From NCBI GenBank assembly GCA_965116345.1, contig OZ220680.1:992001-1056000 (forward strand): a stretch of DNA of 64,000 nucleotides, written 5' to 3'. This document shows positions 26,984-36,597 of this stretch, piece by piece (positions within the stretch are counted from its first letter, which is position 1; each line of letters begins with the position of its first letter). Both the position numbers and the translations under genes were made by a program. Origin of the DNA: VXYL01 sp965116345 (GTDB taxonomy: Bacteria > Pseudomonadota > Gammaproteobacteria > Pseudomonadales > Azotimanducaceae). Under the pieces are notes generated by a model. It was not told the origin of the DNA. It was given only the letters and a program-made list of their open reading frames with translations, and did no database searches.

Positions 26984-27264
26984 CGCCGGACCGCCGAGGA
27001 TGGATCGTATTCAATAGGGGCGCGGGCATCGCCCGGGCGGTATTGCGACAGGACTTCAATCTCCTTCAAAAAGGTCGCGGACTGCGCCGCGCTACCAGCG
27101 TCAACACGCCGATTGCGGCTAAGTGCCAACTCGCATGCGGCCGAAACACACGACTGGACACACGGCCTGTTGCCCGACACTCGCATCGTATACGAGATGC
27201 CGCGCGTGGGAGAAGCCGACGGGGGACGACAGAGTCGCTGTCCGAGTGCGTGCTGACGCGGCAC
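26980..27264 (-). CDS. short hypothetical protein between helicase and AlbA_2 genes
   Basis: 94 residues at most, from ATG 27264; an internal ATG gives MRVSGNRPCVQSCVSAACEL. The stop overlaps the next start (ATGA), the arrangement expected of a real operon member. The sequence is basic, with SATFLKEIEVLSQYRPGDAR in the second half, and I recognise no family. It could be a decayed piece of a gene lost from this point of the array. Low confidence that it is expressed. Confidence 0.3.
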   Translation of the reverse strand: MPRQHALGQRLCRPPSASPTRGISYTMRVSGNRPCVQSCVSAACELALSRNRRVDAGSAAQSATFLKEIEVLSQYRPGDARAPIEYDPSSAVRR

Positions 27265-27273
27265 CGGGCTTGC

Positions 27274-30200
27274 CTACGGCGGCGATAGGTCGATGCGTAG
27301 CCGCGATGCCAACCCTCGCAAGTCATCGTCTGAGTGATGCGCACCGAGAAACTCGACCAATTCCTGCTGGCGGGGCTGGCCGAACGCGAGACGATAAGCG
27401 GCGAGCGACTTGCGCAGCTGCGGCAGGGCTGCTGCATCTCTGCTGAATGGCATGACCGGCACATGTCGTTCGATCTTCGCCGGACCTCGATGGAACACCC
27501 AATATGGGACCATCTCCCCGTCGGCTTCAGTCGCCTCGGACGCCGCCATGGCGAACAACTCGCTCCAAGGGTCAACACCGGCCGAGATTGTGCGCGCATG
27601 CAAGCCGGGGCCAAACATCGCGGCCACGTTCCGTCGAATGGCATGACCCTTGTACCTGTGGACCCGCCCTTCGCGCTGCTCCAAGTCGACAGGGTTGGAC
27701 GGCAAATTCCAGTGCACGACCGCATGACACCAAAGATGGAAATCCAGTCCCTCCTGCCCGATCGAAGTCGAGATGAGTACAAAAGGCCAGAACGGGGAAT
27801 TGAACGCTCTGGACACAGACTCGACTCGGGACTCGCCACCATCGTCGAGGGTCTGATTGCCGAACGCCACGGCGAACCGCGTGCGCATCCGGCCTTGTCG
27901 AAACTCGATGCCCTCGCCGGTCGGCCGCCGACCGGGAATGTCCACCCGGAACGAAGACGTCCTCAGTTCCAAAGCCTCCACAATGCTCGACGCAATGTCG
28001 GAGGCCGCGGCCATCCGTCGGTTCTCGTCTATGACTCTCAGGTAACCCAGCCAGTCACGAAGCACATGACCATGCTCGTCAAGAACGGCCTGAAGATTGC
28101 CGTCCACCGTATGCCTTAGGACATCGCGCCAGTATCGACCCGCACGCTCATCCGCGCTTGAAGCCTCGGATTCGGCCGCAGCGATCACTGCCGTAACCTC
28201 TGGGGCGTTGAAAAAGCTCCTGAACGCGGCACCGATCCTGGCGGCACTTTGCAGGACACAATCGTTGGAGATTGCCAACCCCGAGACCGAACTAATCATC
28301 CGCAACGCACACTGCGCTGGTCCGCCGACTGCGAGTTGGGCGAGTACTTCGACCAGCTCGTCCGGAGGACGGCCGAGAGCCTTCGGACCGTACTCCACCA
28401 TGGCCCTCGCTTCCGCAAGATGTGTACGAAGCCCATCCCCGGCTCGATCGCCCTCCCATAGGGATTCGCTGTTGTGGGCAAGCAATAGATCACATGCTGA
28501 CGGGTATAACTGCTCGTCCAGAAACAAGGGCGCGGCCCAGTACCAACGTTGGTCGACCGGCCCAACCTTCGATGCCACCTCGACAAACGGTGCGATGGCA
28601 CCCTCCACCTTGGCCGAGACGTCGAAGAGCACCTCTGAGACTTGACGCCGTTCACGCGTTGCCAACGGTCGGGGGTCTCCGAATTCCGCGAGGCTCGGGC
28701 TCGGCCAGGTGAGGAGAAATGCGGTCATTGCCGTTGCGCGGCGGCCGGTACCCGCCTCTCCCGGCCTGGCTTCGCCAGTTGTGCGTTCGCTCGTGCGGAA
28801 GCCCAGGCGCTGGCCGCCACGTCGCCGATAGTCAGCGGTATATTTGTGGCTGCGTCCGGCGAAGGCATGACGCTCGGCCTCGAAGCTGACCAGCGACGAA
28901 ATGACCTTCGGGACGACCATCCATCCAGAGAAGATTAGGCGCTTTGTGAAGCTGGCCGCTTCCGGCGACTCGTACACCGATCCAGTGTCGTAGTACCGCA
29001 AGGATGGAGGAATCCAGAGCAGTTCGAACGCGCGGCGGCGCTCCAAGTCGGCAATGAGCCAGCGGAGCCGTCCATTCTGGGGATCGATGCGCCGATATTC
29101 GTCGACCTCGTCCCAGACGAGAAACCCCGGACCAGGATCGAGCCCTTCGCCAGCCGTGAAACGACCATCTTCGGCGGCGCGCTCGACAGCAGTTTTCAAC
29201 TGGTATCCTTCCATGAAGTTGACGAGGTAAGGCCCGGATTTCCAGTACTCCGTGGGCTCGTGGTGCTTCACGCTCTCCGCGAGGTCGCCTATGCGCACGT
29301 ACGCGCGAAGATCAACAAGCGCCACGGGCACTTCGGCATTCAACTCGCGGAGCATTCCGTCACGGTCCGGCGTAATCGACAGCCGCTCCGTCCGGGCCAT
29401 TACGCCGCGCAACTGGGTCCCGATTCTCTCGCAAATCGGTTTGGCCGAGCTGAGGGACCCCCGGGTGAGGAGTGCCGCACGCAGCGCATTCAAGCGGCGT
29501 CGCAGCCGGTCTAGCTGGGCCGAATCCCGAAGCAGGAACGAACACGTGCTCAGGAAGTCTTCGTAATGGTTGCCCTCGATCTGGTCATCTGTGGTGTACA
29601 TGCGGTAGGGCGTGGCTGATAGCAATAGTGTCCGAGTCGCGCGGCCAGTCTCGGGATCCGTGAAGTTGAAGAGCCGATGCGCCAAATCGGCAGCGAAGTC
29701 GTCCGGTTCAGGCTGGAGCAGGTCCTTAAATCGCTGAAACTCGTCTAGCACCACGAGATCCGGACGCAACGCCGCAATGCCGACAGTCGCCATAATGCGC
29801 CGGACCTCCCCGATCAGTTCCCTGCGTTGCTCCTGCAAGTCATCGGGGAACGTCCGTTTCCACGCCAGTCCCTCGACAAGCGCGTCAAAAACGGCGCGAA
29901 GAGTCGGCTTGCGATGGCTACGCCGAGCCTTGTCGGACTCTGCGAGCAACTCGGCGAAATCTCCAAGCGATTGCTTGATCAGCCGACGAAACCGCCGTTC
30001 CTCCGAACGCAATCGTTCGTCGGGGTTCCCCGAGGTGACACCGTTCCAGAAAACCCATCGCGCCCGTCTGGTCATGACACCACTACCCCAATGGGCCCGC
30101 AGAAATGCATACGCCAAACAACGCTCACGAAACTGCCCCGTGCTGCGTCCGAACTTCAGCGACGTTCCAGGTGTAATCGCCAGCAGATTGACGCTCGTCT

Positions 30201-30552
30201 GACTCGTGGTGCCGTCATTCAGCTTTGCGAGGGCGAGCATCGTCAGCCGGTCTACATCTTCGCGCGGCTCAATGCCTTCGGGCGCGAGCTTGCGAATATT
30301 CTGCCGGGCGATCGCCGCGTTCGAGCAGACGTAGACGATGTCGTGTCGCGCGTCGCCAGTGCGTCGTAGGTGGTCAATGGCCTGTACGATCACTCCCTTG
30401 GCGACGTGGGTCTTGCCTAGGCCGACCTCGTCGGCAACTAGGAACCGGATGGCGGGGTGCCGGTCAGCGAACATTCGCTGGAATGCCCAACGGGCGGTTC
30501 GCCGCTGGAAGTCCTTCAGGTCGGCAAGAACTGCCTCGACATCGATGTGCAT
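27274..30552 (-). CDS. large SNF2/DEAD-type helicase, putative defence gene
   Basis: 1092 residues from ATG 30552 (MHIDVEAVLADLKDFQRRTA); a TTG nine bases upstream is an alternative. Motif I is VADEVGLGKTHVAKGV (residues 39-54), motif II is LVVLDEFQRFKDL, motif III is LLLSATPYRM, and the C-terminal lobe has STSIGQEGLDFHLWCHAVVH and motif VI QREGRVHRYKGH. DEFQ in place of DEAH and a large insert of several hundred residues between the lobes are notable. It would translocate on DNA using ATP. The start lies one base after the stop of the phospholipase-D-like gene, so the two products probably act together on invading DNA. Confidence 0.87.
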   Translation of the reverse strand: MHIDVEAVLADLKDFQRRTARWAFQRMFADRHPAIRFLVADEVGLGKTHVAKGVIVQAIDHLRRTGDARHDIVYVCSNAAIARQNIRKLAPEGIEPREDVDRLTMLALAKLNDGTTSQTSVNLLAITPGTSLKFGRSTGQFRERCLAYAFLRAHWGSGVMTRRARWVFWNGVTSGNPDERLRSEERRFRRLIKQSLGDFAELLAESDKARRSHRKPTLRAVFDALVEGLAWKRTFPDDLQEQRRELIGEVRRIMATVGIAALRPDLVVLDEFQRFKDLLQPEPDDFAADLAHRLFNFTDPETGRATRTLLLSATPYRMYTTDDQIEGNHYEDFLSTCSFLLRDSAQLDRLRRRLNALRAALLTRGSLSSAKPICERIGTQLRGVMARTERLSITPDRDGMLRELNAEVPVALVDLRAYVRIGDLAESVKHHEPTEYWKSGPYLVNFMEGYQLKTAVERAAEDGRFTAGEGLDPGPGFLVWDEVDEYRRIDPQNGRLRWLIADLERRRAFELLWIPPSLRYYDTGSVYESPEAASFTKRLIFSGWMVVPKVISSLVSFEAERHAFAGRSHKYTADYRRRGGQRLGFRTSERTTGEARPGEAGTGRRATAMTAFLLTWPSPSLAEFGDPRPLATRERRQVSEVLFDVSAKVEGAIAPFVEVASKVGPVDQRWYWAAPLFLDEQLYPSACDLLLAHNSESLWEGDRAGDGLRTHLAEARAMVEYGPKALGRPPDELVEVLAQLAVGGPAQCALRMISSVSGLAISNDCVLQSAARIGAAFRSFFNAPEVTAVIAAAESEASSADERAGRYWRDVLRHTVDGNLQAVLDEHGHVLRDWLGYLRVIDENRRMAAASDIASSIVEALELRTSSFRVDIPGRRPTGEGIEFRQGRMRTRFAVAFGNQTLDDGGESRVESVSRAFNSPFWPFVLISTSIGQEGLDFHLWCHAVVHWNLPSNPVDLEQREGRVHRYKGHAIRRNVAAMFGPGLHARTISAGVDPWSELFAMAASEATEADGEMVPYWVFHRGPAKIERHVPVMPFSRDAAALPQLRKSLAAYRLAFGQPRQQELVEFLGAHHSDDDLRGLASRLRIDLSPP

Positions 30553-30553
30553 T

Positions 30554-32362
30554 TCAGTCAACGGTCACAACGCCTGCGCTCGCCACGTCGTAGACCATCG
30601 TCCAGAGTTCAAAGAAACCCGTTGGGAGTGCGTCGTCGGCAGCGAGGTCCGACACAAGGGGGTGCACCCCGCTGAGCTTCCGAGGGTCTCGCCGCATCGT
30701 GCTCAACAGCTTTTCCAGAACGGGTAGGATCAGGGAAGCACTTCCCTCAGCAGCATTGTCGTCGTCGGTGACCCTTTCAACCACATCGCGTAGATCTGTC
30801 TCGCCCGACTCCTCGTCGAGCAGAGCCAGAAGGTACCGCATGAAGCGCTCCGCATTTCCGATGAGGGCACGCATTAGGTACCGCTCTCGGCGATCCGGCA
30901 ACCCGACGAGCTGGACTGGAACGACGAAGCGAGTCAATGTGCCTTCATCGTCGGCGAGTTCGAAGGCGAGGAAACCGCTGATCGTCTCCAGGCTGGTTTC
31001 GAATCGCGCCCGAAAGGGCCCACCTGTTGCCACTTGTTTCCGATGTCCGGCGGATGCAAGCGGCCAGCAGTAGATCTGACTACAGTCAAGGCTAGGCAGC
31101 GGTTGCCGGGAACGGTAGGTAACAGCCCATTCGGACCCGCTTCCCTCGACCAAGCCCTCAAACGGCAGCCGGGCAATCGCACGCCGGTCACGATCCAGCG
31201 ATGCGTCTGCGTCCGTGTCGCCGCCAGTTTCGGGCCGGCAGTGTCGATTGAACAAGACACGGAGACCGGGTTCATCCGCCGTGCCCTCGCAAAGCCGGTC
31301 GATCCCAAGCGCCCCCACGGGACCCGCGAGTTCCACGAGAATCTCCACGTTGTTGCTGAACGCAGCGCCCGTCGCGTTGGCAGAACCGAGGAACAGGCGC
31401 GCTCGGCCGTTGTTCTCGAAGACGAAAATCTTGGCGTGCAGCCCGACCAACGGGCGGCCAGGATCATCCCTGGATGATCCTTCGTGCTCCGCATCGACCT
31501 CGGGCGTGCTCCCGTCGTCGAAGGAATACACACTTGTCACCGTGTCCAGTGTTTCTGTGGTGAGCAGATCGAGTGACTCAGGTCGGCTAACGAGTTCGTC
31601 AACTGGTGCCGGGCGCACCCTCGTGAAGAAGTCGTCGCTCACGAATGGCGAGATGATCAGCGACCGTTCGGCGGCGACTGGTAGCGGCGAAGGCGCAGGG
31701 CTCAGGCCTAGTACGTGAGTCCGCAGGTCGTCCACCCCTGGCGGTAGTGCGAAACGCGCGCTCTTCAGCGCAGCCGATAGGGAAAGCACGCGTTCGCGAT
31801 GGCGAGTCGACACCGTGCCAACTGCAACACCGAGAAGACCTTCGAACAGCTCCCCGACAGGTTCCAGCAACGCGCCGGACGCATCCGTCGTCTCGTCGAG
31901 GCGAACCACCGTGTCCCAACTCGCATCGAAGGTGAGATTCCGACTCCCGACTAGCACTCGGAGCCGCTGCGCCGGTGATCGACTGTCCGTCGGCTTGTCG
32001 ACAGCCTCGTATCGCAGTACCCATACCTTGGGATGAACGACTCCGCCGCGTGGTGCATAGACCGGGACGACGGTTCGCTCAAGGAAAGCAAACACTCGTC
32101 GCGAAGGAGGCAACGCGATCTCGCCGACTTGGCAAAACACGGTGATCTTGTTTGCGTGGGACCGCAAGGCGTGAAGCAGCTCAATTGGCTCGGTGCCGTC
32201 GGGAGCGGTGTCCGTGGAATCAGCGAGCGCCATTGCCGCAGGTGCGGCCAAGAGTGCACGAAGATCGAGCGTGAACGTTACGGCAACCGCCGACTCAAGT
32301 CGGAAAGCCACCGGCGGCCGCATGGCGTCAACGAGCGTCAGTCGGTTCGCAGGCTGCAGCAT
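30554..32362 (-). CDS. phospholipase-D-like nuclease, putative defence gene
   Basis: 602 residues from ATG 32362, which shares one base with the TGA of the DUF6361 gene. Two HKD motifs are present: His110-x-Lys112 in VVHPKVWVLRYE with SRNLT at 140-144, and His309-x-Lys311 in GLHAKIFVFENNGRARLFLG with SANAT at 327-331. This is the catalytic set of the PLD superfamily, which in bacterial immune systems (for instance DrmC of DISARM) are nucleases. No signal peptide or membrane helix is seen, so it is cytoplasmic. The C-terminal 200 residues have no match I can name. Confidence 0.87.
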   Translation of the reverse strand: MLQPANRLTLVDAMRPPVAFRLESAVAVTFTLDLRALLAAPAAMALADSTDTAPDGTEPIELLHALRSHANKITVFCQVGEIALPPSRRVFAFLERTVVPVYAPRGGVVHPKVWVLRYEAVDKPTDSRSPAQRLRVLVGSRNLTFDASWDTVVRLDETTDASGALLEPVGELFEGLLGVAVGTVSTRHRERVLSLSAALKSARFALPPGVDDLRTHVLGLSPAPSPLPVAAERSLIISPFVSDDFFTRVRPAPVDELVSRPESLDLLTTETLDTVTSVYSFDDGSTPEVDAEHEGSSRDDPGRPLVGLHAKIFVFENNGRARLFLGSANATGAAFSNNVEILVELAGPVGALGIDRLCEGTADEPGLRVLFNRHCRPETGGDTDADASLDRDRRAIARLPFEGLVEGSGSEWAVTYRSRQPLPSLDCSQIYCWPLASAGHRKQVATGGPFRARFETSLETISGFLAFELADDEGTLTRFVVPVQLVGLPDRRERYLMRALIGNAERFMRYLLALLDEESGETDLRDVVERVTDDDNAAEGSASLILPVLEKLLSTMRRDPRKLSGVHPLVSDLAADDALPTGFFELWTMVYDVASAGVVTVD

Positions 32363-33600
32363 CAGGCCTGATACCCGGCCGCCGCGATATCTGCGAGATG
32401 GTTCTGGGTGACGGGCCACCGGTAGTCGAATTGCCCCCCCACCGGATCCTGATTCCAGGACTCCAGAGCCGATCGTTGGATGAGCCGAGCTCGTTTCCCC
32501 TTGAGGCGGCTCTCTCGGTCGTAGATGAGCTTGTGGATCACCGGGTCATCGGGAAGACCGACCGGATCGTTCACAGCGTGTCTGACCAATTCATGCACAA
32601 AGCTCCGGGTACCAACCCCAATACGAGATTCGACCAGCACACCCCAGAACTCCGGGAGGTCAGCGACCCAAGAACGCAGCGCGTCAAGTCGGTCGCCGAT
32701 CAATTGGCTCCATTTCGCGAGACGCTCGCGCTGGTCTCCTTCCAATTCGTCCACGTCCCAACCAAGCTCATCTCTCGCCCTTCGTGCGAGGAGCACGTTG
32801 TAGACGAGTTGCGGCCCGAGGGTCAGTTCGGAAAAGCAACGGGCGTGACGCAGCGTCTCCACCACCTGGTCGGGCAACGCCTGTGTCGGCAGGTCCCACG
32901 GATAGTCGACCCCATCGGCCATGTCTGGCATCCCGCACAAAACCGCCAACAGAGAGTCGGGATGGCATCGTCGGATGCAGTCGGTCAAGAACTGCGCCTC
33001 TTCCGGATCAAGCTCGAAGCCGATGTCACTCCGCAGGAAGTCGTCGGGCAGCGCGCGATCGGCCTGCCACATCGACACCGATCGCGTCATTAGGTTTCCG
33101 TCGTCATCGCGTTCATTGCCGATTCGCCCGAGTGTGGAAGCACGCCTTCCATATTCGGCCAGGCTGAGGTCGAGCCGTCTGATACCCCAGGCACCCAACC
33201 CGCCCCAGTAGATCTCGCTCGGCATCCGCTTGAGGTCTCGACCCGCAGCATAGCCAATCACCCCTTGGTTAGTCCCGAGATGACGCAAACAATCAATGAG
33301 TTGGGCCTCATCGTGACGGAGTCTGCCTACGAAATCGCGCGGCGAGACACGCTCCTCTTCGAGCCGGCGGAAGATCCACGGTAAGAATATGAAGTAGCGG
33401 AGCCTAGTCTGAATCGTCGATGTGCCCGGACTTAGCATCGCCGAGAAGGCGTCGCGAATAGTACCCAACCCTAGGACATCGAGGGTCGTTGGCTCTTCGA
33501 GCGAACGGAGCAGTGAGCCAACTCGCTCACTTGCCGTGGCATCGAAGTCGAGCCAACCGAGAGACGACTCCGCTGAATAAGCGCTCACCTCCGCCGCCAA
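32362..33600 (-). CDS. DUF6361 family protein
   Basis: 412 residues if begun at TTG 33600; a GTG at 33588 is an alternative and neither has a good ribosome site. The family hallmark is the N-terminal SLGWLDF followed by GTIRDAFSAMLSPGTSTIQT and RLRYFIFLPWIFRRLE. DUF6361 proteins have no known activity but occur with PLD-like and helicase genes in predicted defence islands. The protein is soluble, rich in charged helices. It heads the tightly packed array DUF6361, PLD, helicase, then AlbA_2. Confidence 0.82.
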   Translation of the reverse strand: MAAEVSAYSAESSLGWLDFDATASERVGSLLRSLEEPTTLDVLGLGTIRDAFSAMLSPGTSTIQTRLRYFIFLPWIFRRLEEERVSPRDFVGRLRHDEAQLIDCLRHLGTNQGVIGYAAGRDLKRMPSEIYWGGLGAWGIRRLDLSLAEYGRRASTLGRIGNERDDDGNLMTRSVSMWQADRALPDDFLRSDIGFELDPEEAQFLTDCIRRCHPDSLLAVLCGMPDMADGVDYPWDLPTQALPDQVVETLRHARCFSELTLGPQLVYNVLLARRARDELGWDVDELEGDQRERLAKWSQLIGDRLDALRSWVADLPEFWGVLVESRIGVGTRSFVHELVRHAVNDPVGLPDDPVIHKLIYDRESRLKGKRARLIQRSALESWNQDPVGGQFDYRWPVTQNHLADIAAAGYQA

Positions 33601-33664
33601 TCTCGGTTCGACAAACAGAGTCTCGACTTCGCGATGGCGATTTCGGGAATTGCCTTGGCCGGCA

Positions 33665-34585
33665 TCACCACTTCACGCGGAAGAACGCCAGTTCCTCCAC
33701 GTCGATCTGGCTTCGGGTGGTCAGCTTCACGGGTGTGGACGCTTTCTCGATGAGGCCGATGTCCGATAGCCACTCGCAGGCGATGATGACGTGCTCCATG
33801 TCGTAGTGGCGGCGGAAGTAGTGGGCGATGTCCCGCGCGGAACGCGGGTCGCCGCCGGCCTCGTCCAGATATTCCAGCACGGGCGCGAACAGTTCCTCGG
33901 CACGCGGTTCGAGGTAGGCGTCGATGGCGTCGAGCGCTCCGGTGAGCGCCTCGCGGGTGACCTCGCGCTCCAGGAGGTCGGTGTAGATCAGCATGAACAG
34001 GTCGGGGTTCAGGCGAACGGCGGCGATCAGGGCTTCGCGGTCCACGACCTCGCCCTGCAGGCCCACTTCCACCTCCGCCAAGGCGCGTGCGGTGTTGAGG
34101 ACCCAAACCGCCGTGTAGGCGTCGTCGTCCTTGATCTCATACCACTTGCGGGCCTTGTAGAGCGACGCCAGGGCATGCTGCGCGGCGTGCATCGCCTGCA
34201 CCTGGCTGTCCCGGGCACCCACCTTGCCGAGCTCGGCGAAGATCGCAGCGATCGACGGGTCCCGGCTGTAGAGGAGGCGCGCCTTGGCGAACAGCGAATG
34301 GCCGAACGTGTTGCGCACAGACGACTCGAGCCGGCGGCGGAAATCCGCCCTGGGCTGGACGGTGGTGTGGATGTTGATGTCGGCGGCGACGAGCGCCACG
34401 TCGTGGGTCTGGGTCTTCTTGTCGTCCGTGCAGACCAGAACGAGGTCGATGTCCGATTTGTCCCAGACTTCGTCGTGGGCCAGGCTGCCGCACAGGATCG
34501 CCGCCAGGATGTGGTCGTCCTCGCGGATCTCCTCGACGAGAGACTCGAGCGCGGCTTCGAAGCGTTGGCGGGCGATGGACGGCAT
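33665..34585 (-). CDS. nucleotidyltransferase-domain protein
   Basis: 306 residues from ATG 34585. The polymerase-beta-like nucleotidyltransferase motif GSLAHDEVWDKSDIDLVLV (Gly33-Ser34 ... Asp45-x-Asp47) lies near the N-terminus and is complete. The remaining 250 residues are helical, with an HEPN-like middle (HAALASLYKARKWYEI-type helices) and a C-terminal part that may be a winged helix. Some MNT/HEPN proteins form toxin-antitoxin pairs, but no partner gene is visible unless the helical part serves. It lies 64 bases upstream of the DUF6361 gene on the same strand and could head that operon. Confidence 0.8.
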   Translation of the reverse strand: MPSIARQRFEAALESLVEEIREDDHILAAILCGSLAHDEVWDKSDIDLVLVCTDDKKTQTHDVALVAADINIHTTVQPRADFRRRLESSVRNTFGHSLFAKARLLYSRDPSIAAIFAELGKVGARDSQVQAMHAAQHALASLYKARKWYEIKDDDAYTAVWVLNTARALAEVEVGLQGEVVDREALIAAVRLNPDLFMLIYTDLLEREVTREALTGALDAIDAYLEPRAEELFAPVLEYLDEAGGDPRSARDIAHYFRRHYDMEHVIIACEWLSDIGLIEKASTPVKLTTRSQIDVEELAFFRVKW

Positions 34586-34697
34586 GGTTTAGGCCCTCCC
34601 CGAGTCGCTCAGATAGTTGACCCGACGGGGATCATCGATAGCGTTTCCTGACCGTCGGGTGTTGATCAATTGGCTGTGTACACGGTTGATACTCAAA

Positions 34698-35579
34698 TCA
34701 ATGCGCGTTTGTGCCGCCCTTGGTCCCCTGCCGATGCGCTTGTCGCGCCTGAAGCTGTTGAAGAAAAAGTCGCCGCGTCGGGTCGAACAGGTAGTCGATG
34801 GGCCCATCGACGTACTCGGCGTTGGCGTCTGCGTCGTGCCCTTCCAGCGCTTTCTCGCAGCCTTTGCCGAACTTCAGCCGATGACGGCCCGTTCCCCACG
34901 GTTTCGTCACGATCAGGGCGACCATATGGCGCGGACGGTCGGAGGGATTGGGTACGCCCCGATGCCAAAGGCGGACGTCGCGGAGCAGCACATCGCCCGG
35001 TTGCGTGTGCGGATTAACCGGGCCCCGAACCGCACGACGCTCCTCCTCCATGGGCTCAGGAACGCCGCCGGTGTCGAAGACACCCACCCGGTGGCTGCCC
35101 GGCCAAAGCTCGATGGCGCCGTTGCGGTCGTGGGTGGGGCCGAGCGGGATGTTGACGACCATGCTCGTCGTCGGGGCGACCGGTTCACCGGGTTTGGTCG
35201 AGTGACGACCGTCCATGTGCAGGTGCTGGCGCATGCTGCCCGGGCAATTGGTGTTGCCGTTGTAGAACGTGAGGCGGAGGGCTTCACCGTAGACGGCGCG
35301 TGCCGCGGCATTCACCGCGGGGTTCATGGCCACTTCCGGGAACACGTAGTCGGCGAACGGCGGCGGTCCCTGCTGGAGGTGACCGGTCTGTCGCGGATTG
35401 CCGCCGATGGTCTGGCAGTAGCCCAGCAGGGCGCCGGTGTCCCGATCCATTCGCCGTCGCAGCATGTCCAGCGGCTCGGTCGGAACCGCGCCCACGAGGA
35501 TCACGCAGCCGTGCTCGTCGATCGCCTCGCGGGCCCCCTCGGTGTCGTCGGGCGAGACGCGAACGATGCCGTCAGCCAA
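34698..35579 (-). CDS. phytanoyl-CoA dioxygenase (PhyH) family protein
   Basis: 293 residues from ATG 35579. Fe/2-oxoglutarate oxygenase with the His-x-Asp pair in QHLHMDGRHS and the distal His in RLWHRGVPNPSDRPRHMVAL; ELWPGSHRVG is the family's conserved loop. The N-terminus DEHGCVILVGAV is typical. The start overlaps the oxidoreductase stop by eight bases, so the two genes are co-translated; together they may process a common small molecule, for example oxidation then hydroxylation. Substrate not known. Confidence 0.86.
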   Translation of the reverse strand: MADGIVRVSPDDTEGAREAIDEHGCVILVGAVPTEPLDMLRRRMDRDTGALLGYCQTIGGNPRQTGHLQQGPPPFADYVFPEVAMNPAVNAAARAVYGEALRLTFYNGNTNCPGSMRQHLHMDGRHSTKPGEPVAPTTSMVVNIPLGPTHDRNGAIELWPGSHRVGVFDTGGVPEPMEEERRAVRGPVNPHTQPGDVLLRDVRLWHRGVPNPSDRPRHMVALIVTKPWGTGRHRLKFGKGCEKALEGHDADANAEYVDGPIDYLFDPTRRLFLQQLQARQAHRQGTKGGTNAH

Positions 35580-36552
35580 AGCTCACGCTCCGGTCTTCGC
35601 CATCGGCGGCGTAGGCGGCTTCCATGAGTTCGGTGAGCTGAATCGCCGCGGTGAGACCGAACTCGATGGGTGTGTCGTGTACGCAGCCCGCGATCCACTG
35701 GTCGATGGGCTTGGCGTGGGCTTCGGGTAGTTCCCCGGGTTCCTGCCAGCCGTGCGGCTCGAGATGTCTCGACCGAACCTGAACGTTGCCCGGGGACAGC
35801 ATGCGGTAGCCCCCCTCGGTGCCGTCGATCTCCAGGGAGTAGGCGCCGCCGAAACTCGTGAACGAGGTCTCGTTGACGGCGATCGCGCCGTTGTCGAACT
35901 CGATCACCGACACCGTGTTGTCGTCCACCGCCCGGCCGGTGACCGTGTTGAACACCGAGACGATACGCTTCGGTGGCCCCAGCAGCCAGCGGCAGAGGTA
36001 CATGCCGTGGGCACCCAAGTCCATCATCGCGCCGCCGCCGCAGGCTTGCGCGTCGTAGAAGTGGGCGGGCAGCCAGTCGCGGACGGCGCCGTCGTGGGCG
36101 ATGCGCACCCGGAGCGCCGTCACCCGGCCGAACAGGCCTTCGTCCATCGCCTGCTTGGCATAGAGGACTTCCGGGATCGTCCGCCGCGGAAACGAGATGC
36201 AGAACTTGACGCCGTTGGCGTTGACGGCATCGGCGATCGCCTCGGCATCGGCCACCATCGTCGCCAGGACCTTCTCGGTGAAGATGTGCTTGCCGGCGTT
36301 GGCCGCGCGGACCATCACGTCGCGATGCAGGTTCGTCGGTGTGACCACGCAGACGGCGTCGACGGCGTCGCTGGCGAGCAGCGCATCGAGGTCCGCCTCG
36401 AAGGGAACTGCGAGTTCCTCGGCCCAGGCGGCTCCCCGGTCAGGATCCTCGTCCCACGCCGCGACAACGTCGGCGTCGGAATTGGCGCGGGTCTCACCGG
36501 CGTACTGGTTGGCGTGAACGTGCCATCGGCTCAGCATGGCGACGCGTAGCAT
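35572..36552 (-). CDS. Gfo/Idh/MocA-family oxidoreductase
   Basis: 326 residues from ATG 36552. The NAD(P)-binding fold begins MLRVAMLSRWHVHANQYAGE; the family's EKP motif appears as TEKVLATMVADAE (Pro replaced by Val), and the substrate domain carries the GGGAMMDLGAHGMYLCRWLL segment with the catalytic-type Asp and His. Relatives oxidise or reduce sugars, inositols and other polyols. The coenzyme motif near the N-terminus reads LSRWHVH, without the usual GxGxxG, which is odd but seen in some subgroups. It lies in an operon with the PhyH gene that it overlaps. Confidence 0.87.
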   Translation of the reverse strand: MLRVAMLSRWHVHANQYAGETRANSDADVVAAWDEDPDRGAAWAEELAVPFEADLDALLASDAVDAVCVVTPTNLHRDVMVRAANAGKHIFTEKVLATMVADAEAIADAVNANGVKFCISFPRRTIPEVLYAKQAMDEGLFGRVTALRVRIAHDGAVRDWLPAHFYDAQACGGGAMMDLGAHGMYLCRWLLGPPKRIVSVFNTVTGRAVDDNTVSVIEFDNGAIAVNETSFTSFGGAYSLEIDGTEGGYRMLSPGNVQVRSRHLEPHGWQEPGELPEAHAKPIDQWIAGCVHDTPIEFGLTAAIQLTELMEAAYAADGEDRSVSFG

Positions 36553-36597
36553 GGTACCTCCTCCCCGAAGTCGGACTGCAAGTATGGCAAATCGCGT

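Noticed and set aside
25089..33600. Canonical DISARM system
   Set aside because: The methylase, DrmA helicase and DrmB (DUF1998) genes are not present; only a PLD and a helicase are shared in type.
33665..34585. MNT/HEPN two-gene toxin-antitoxin pair
   Set aside because: Only one gene is present; the helical part is fused and no separate HEPN gene with an RX4-6H motif is next to it.
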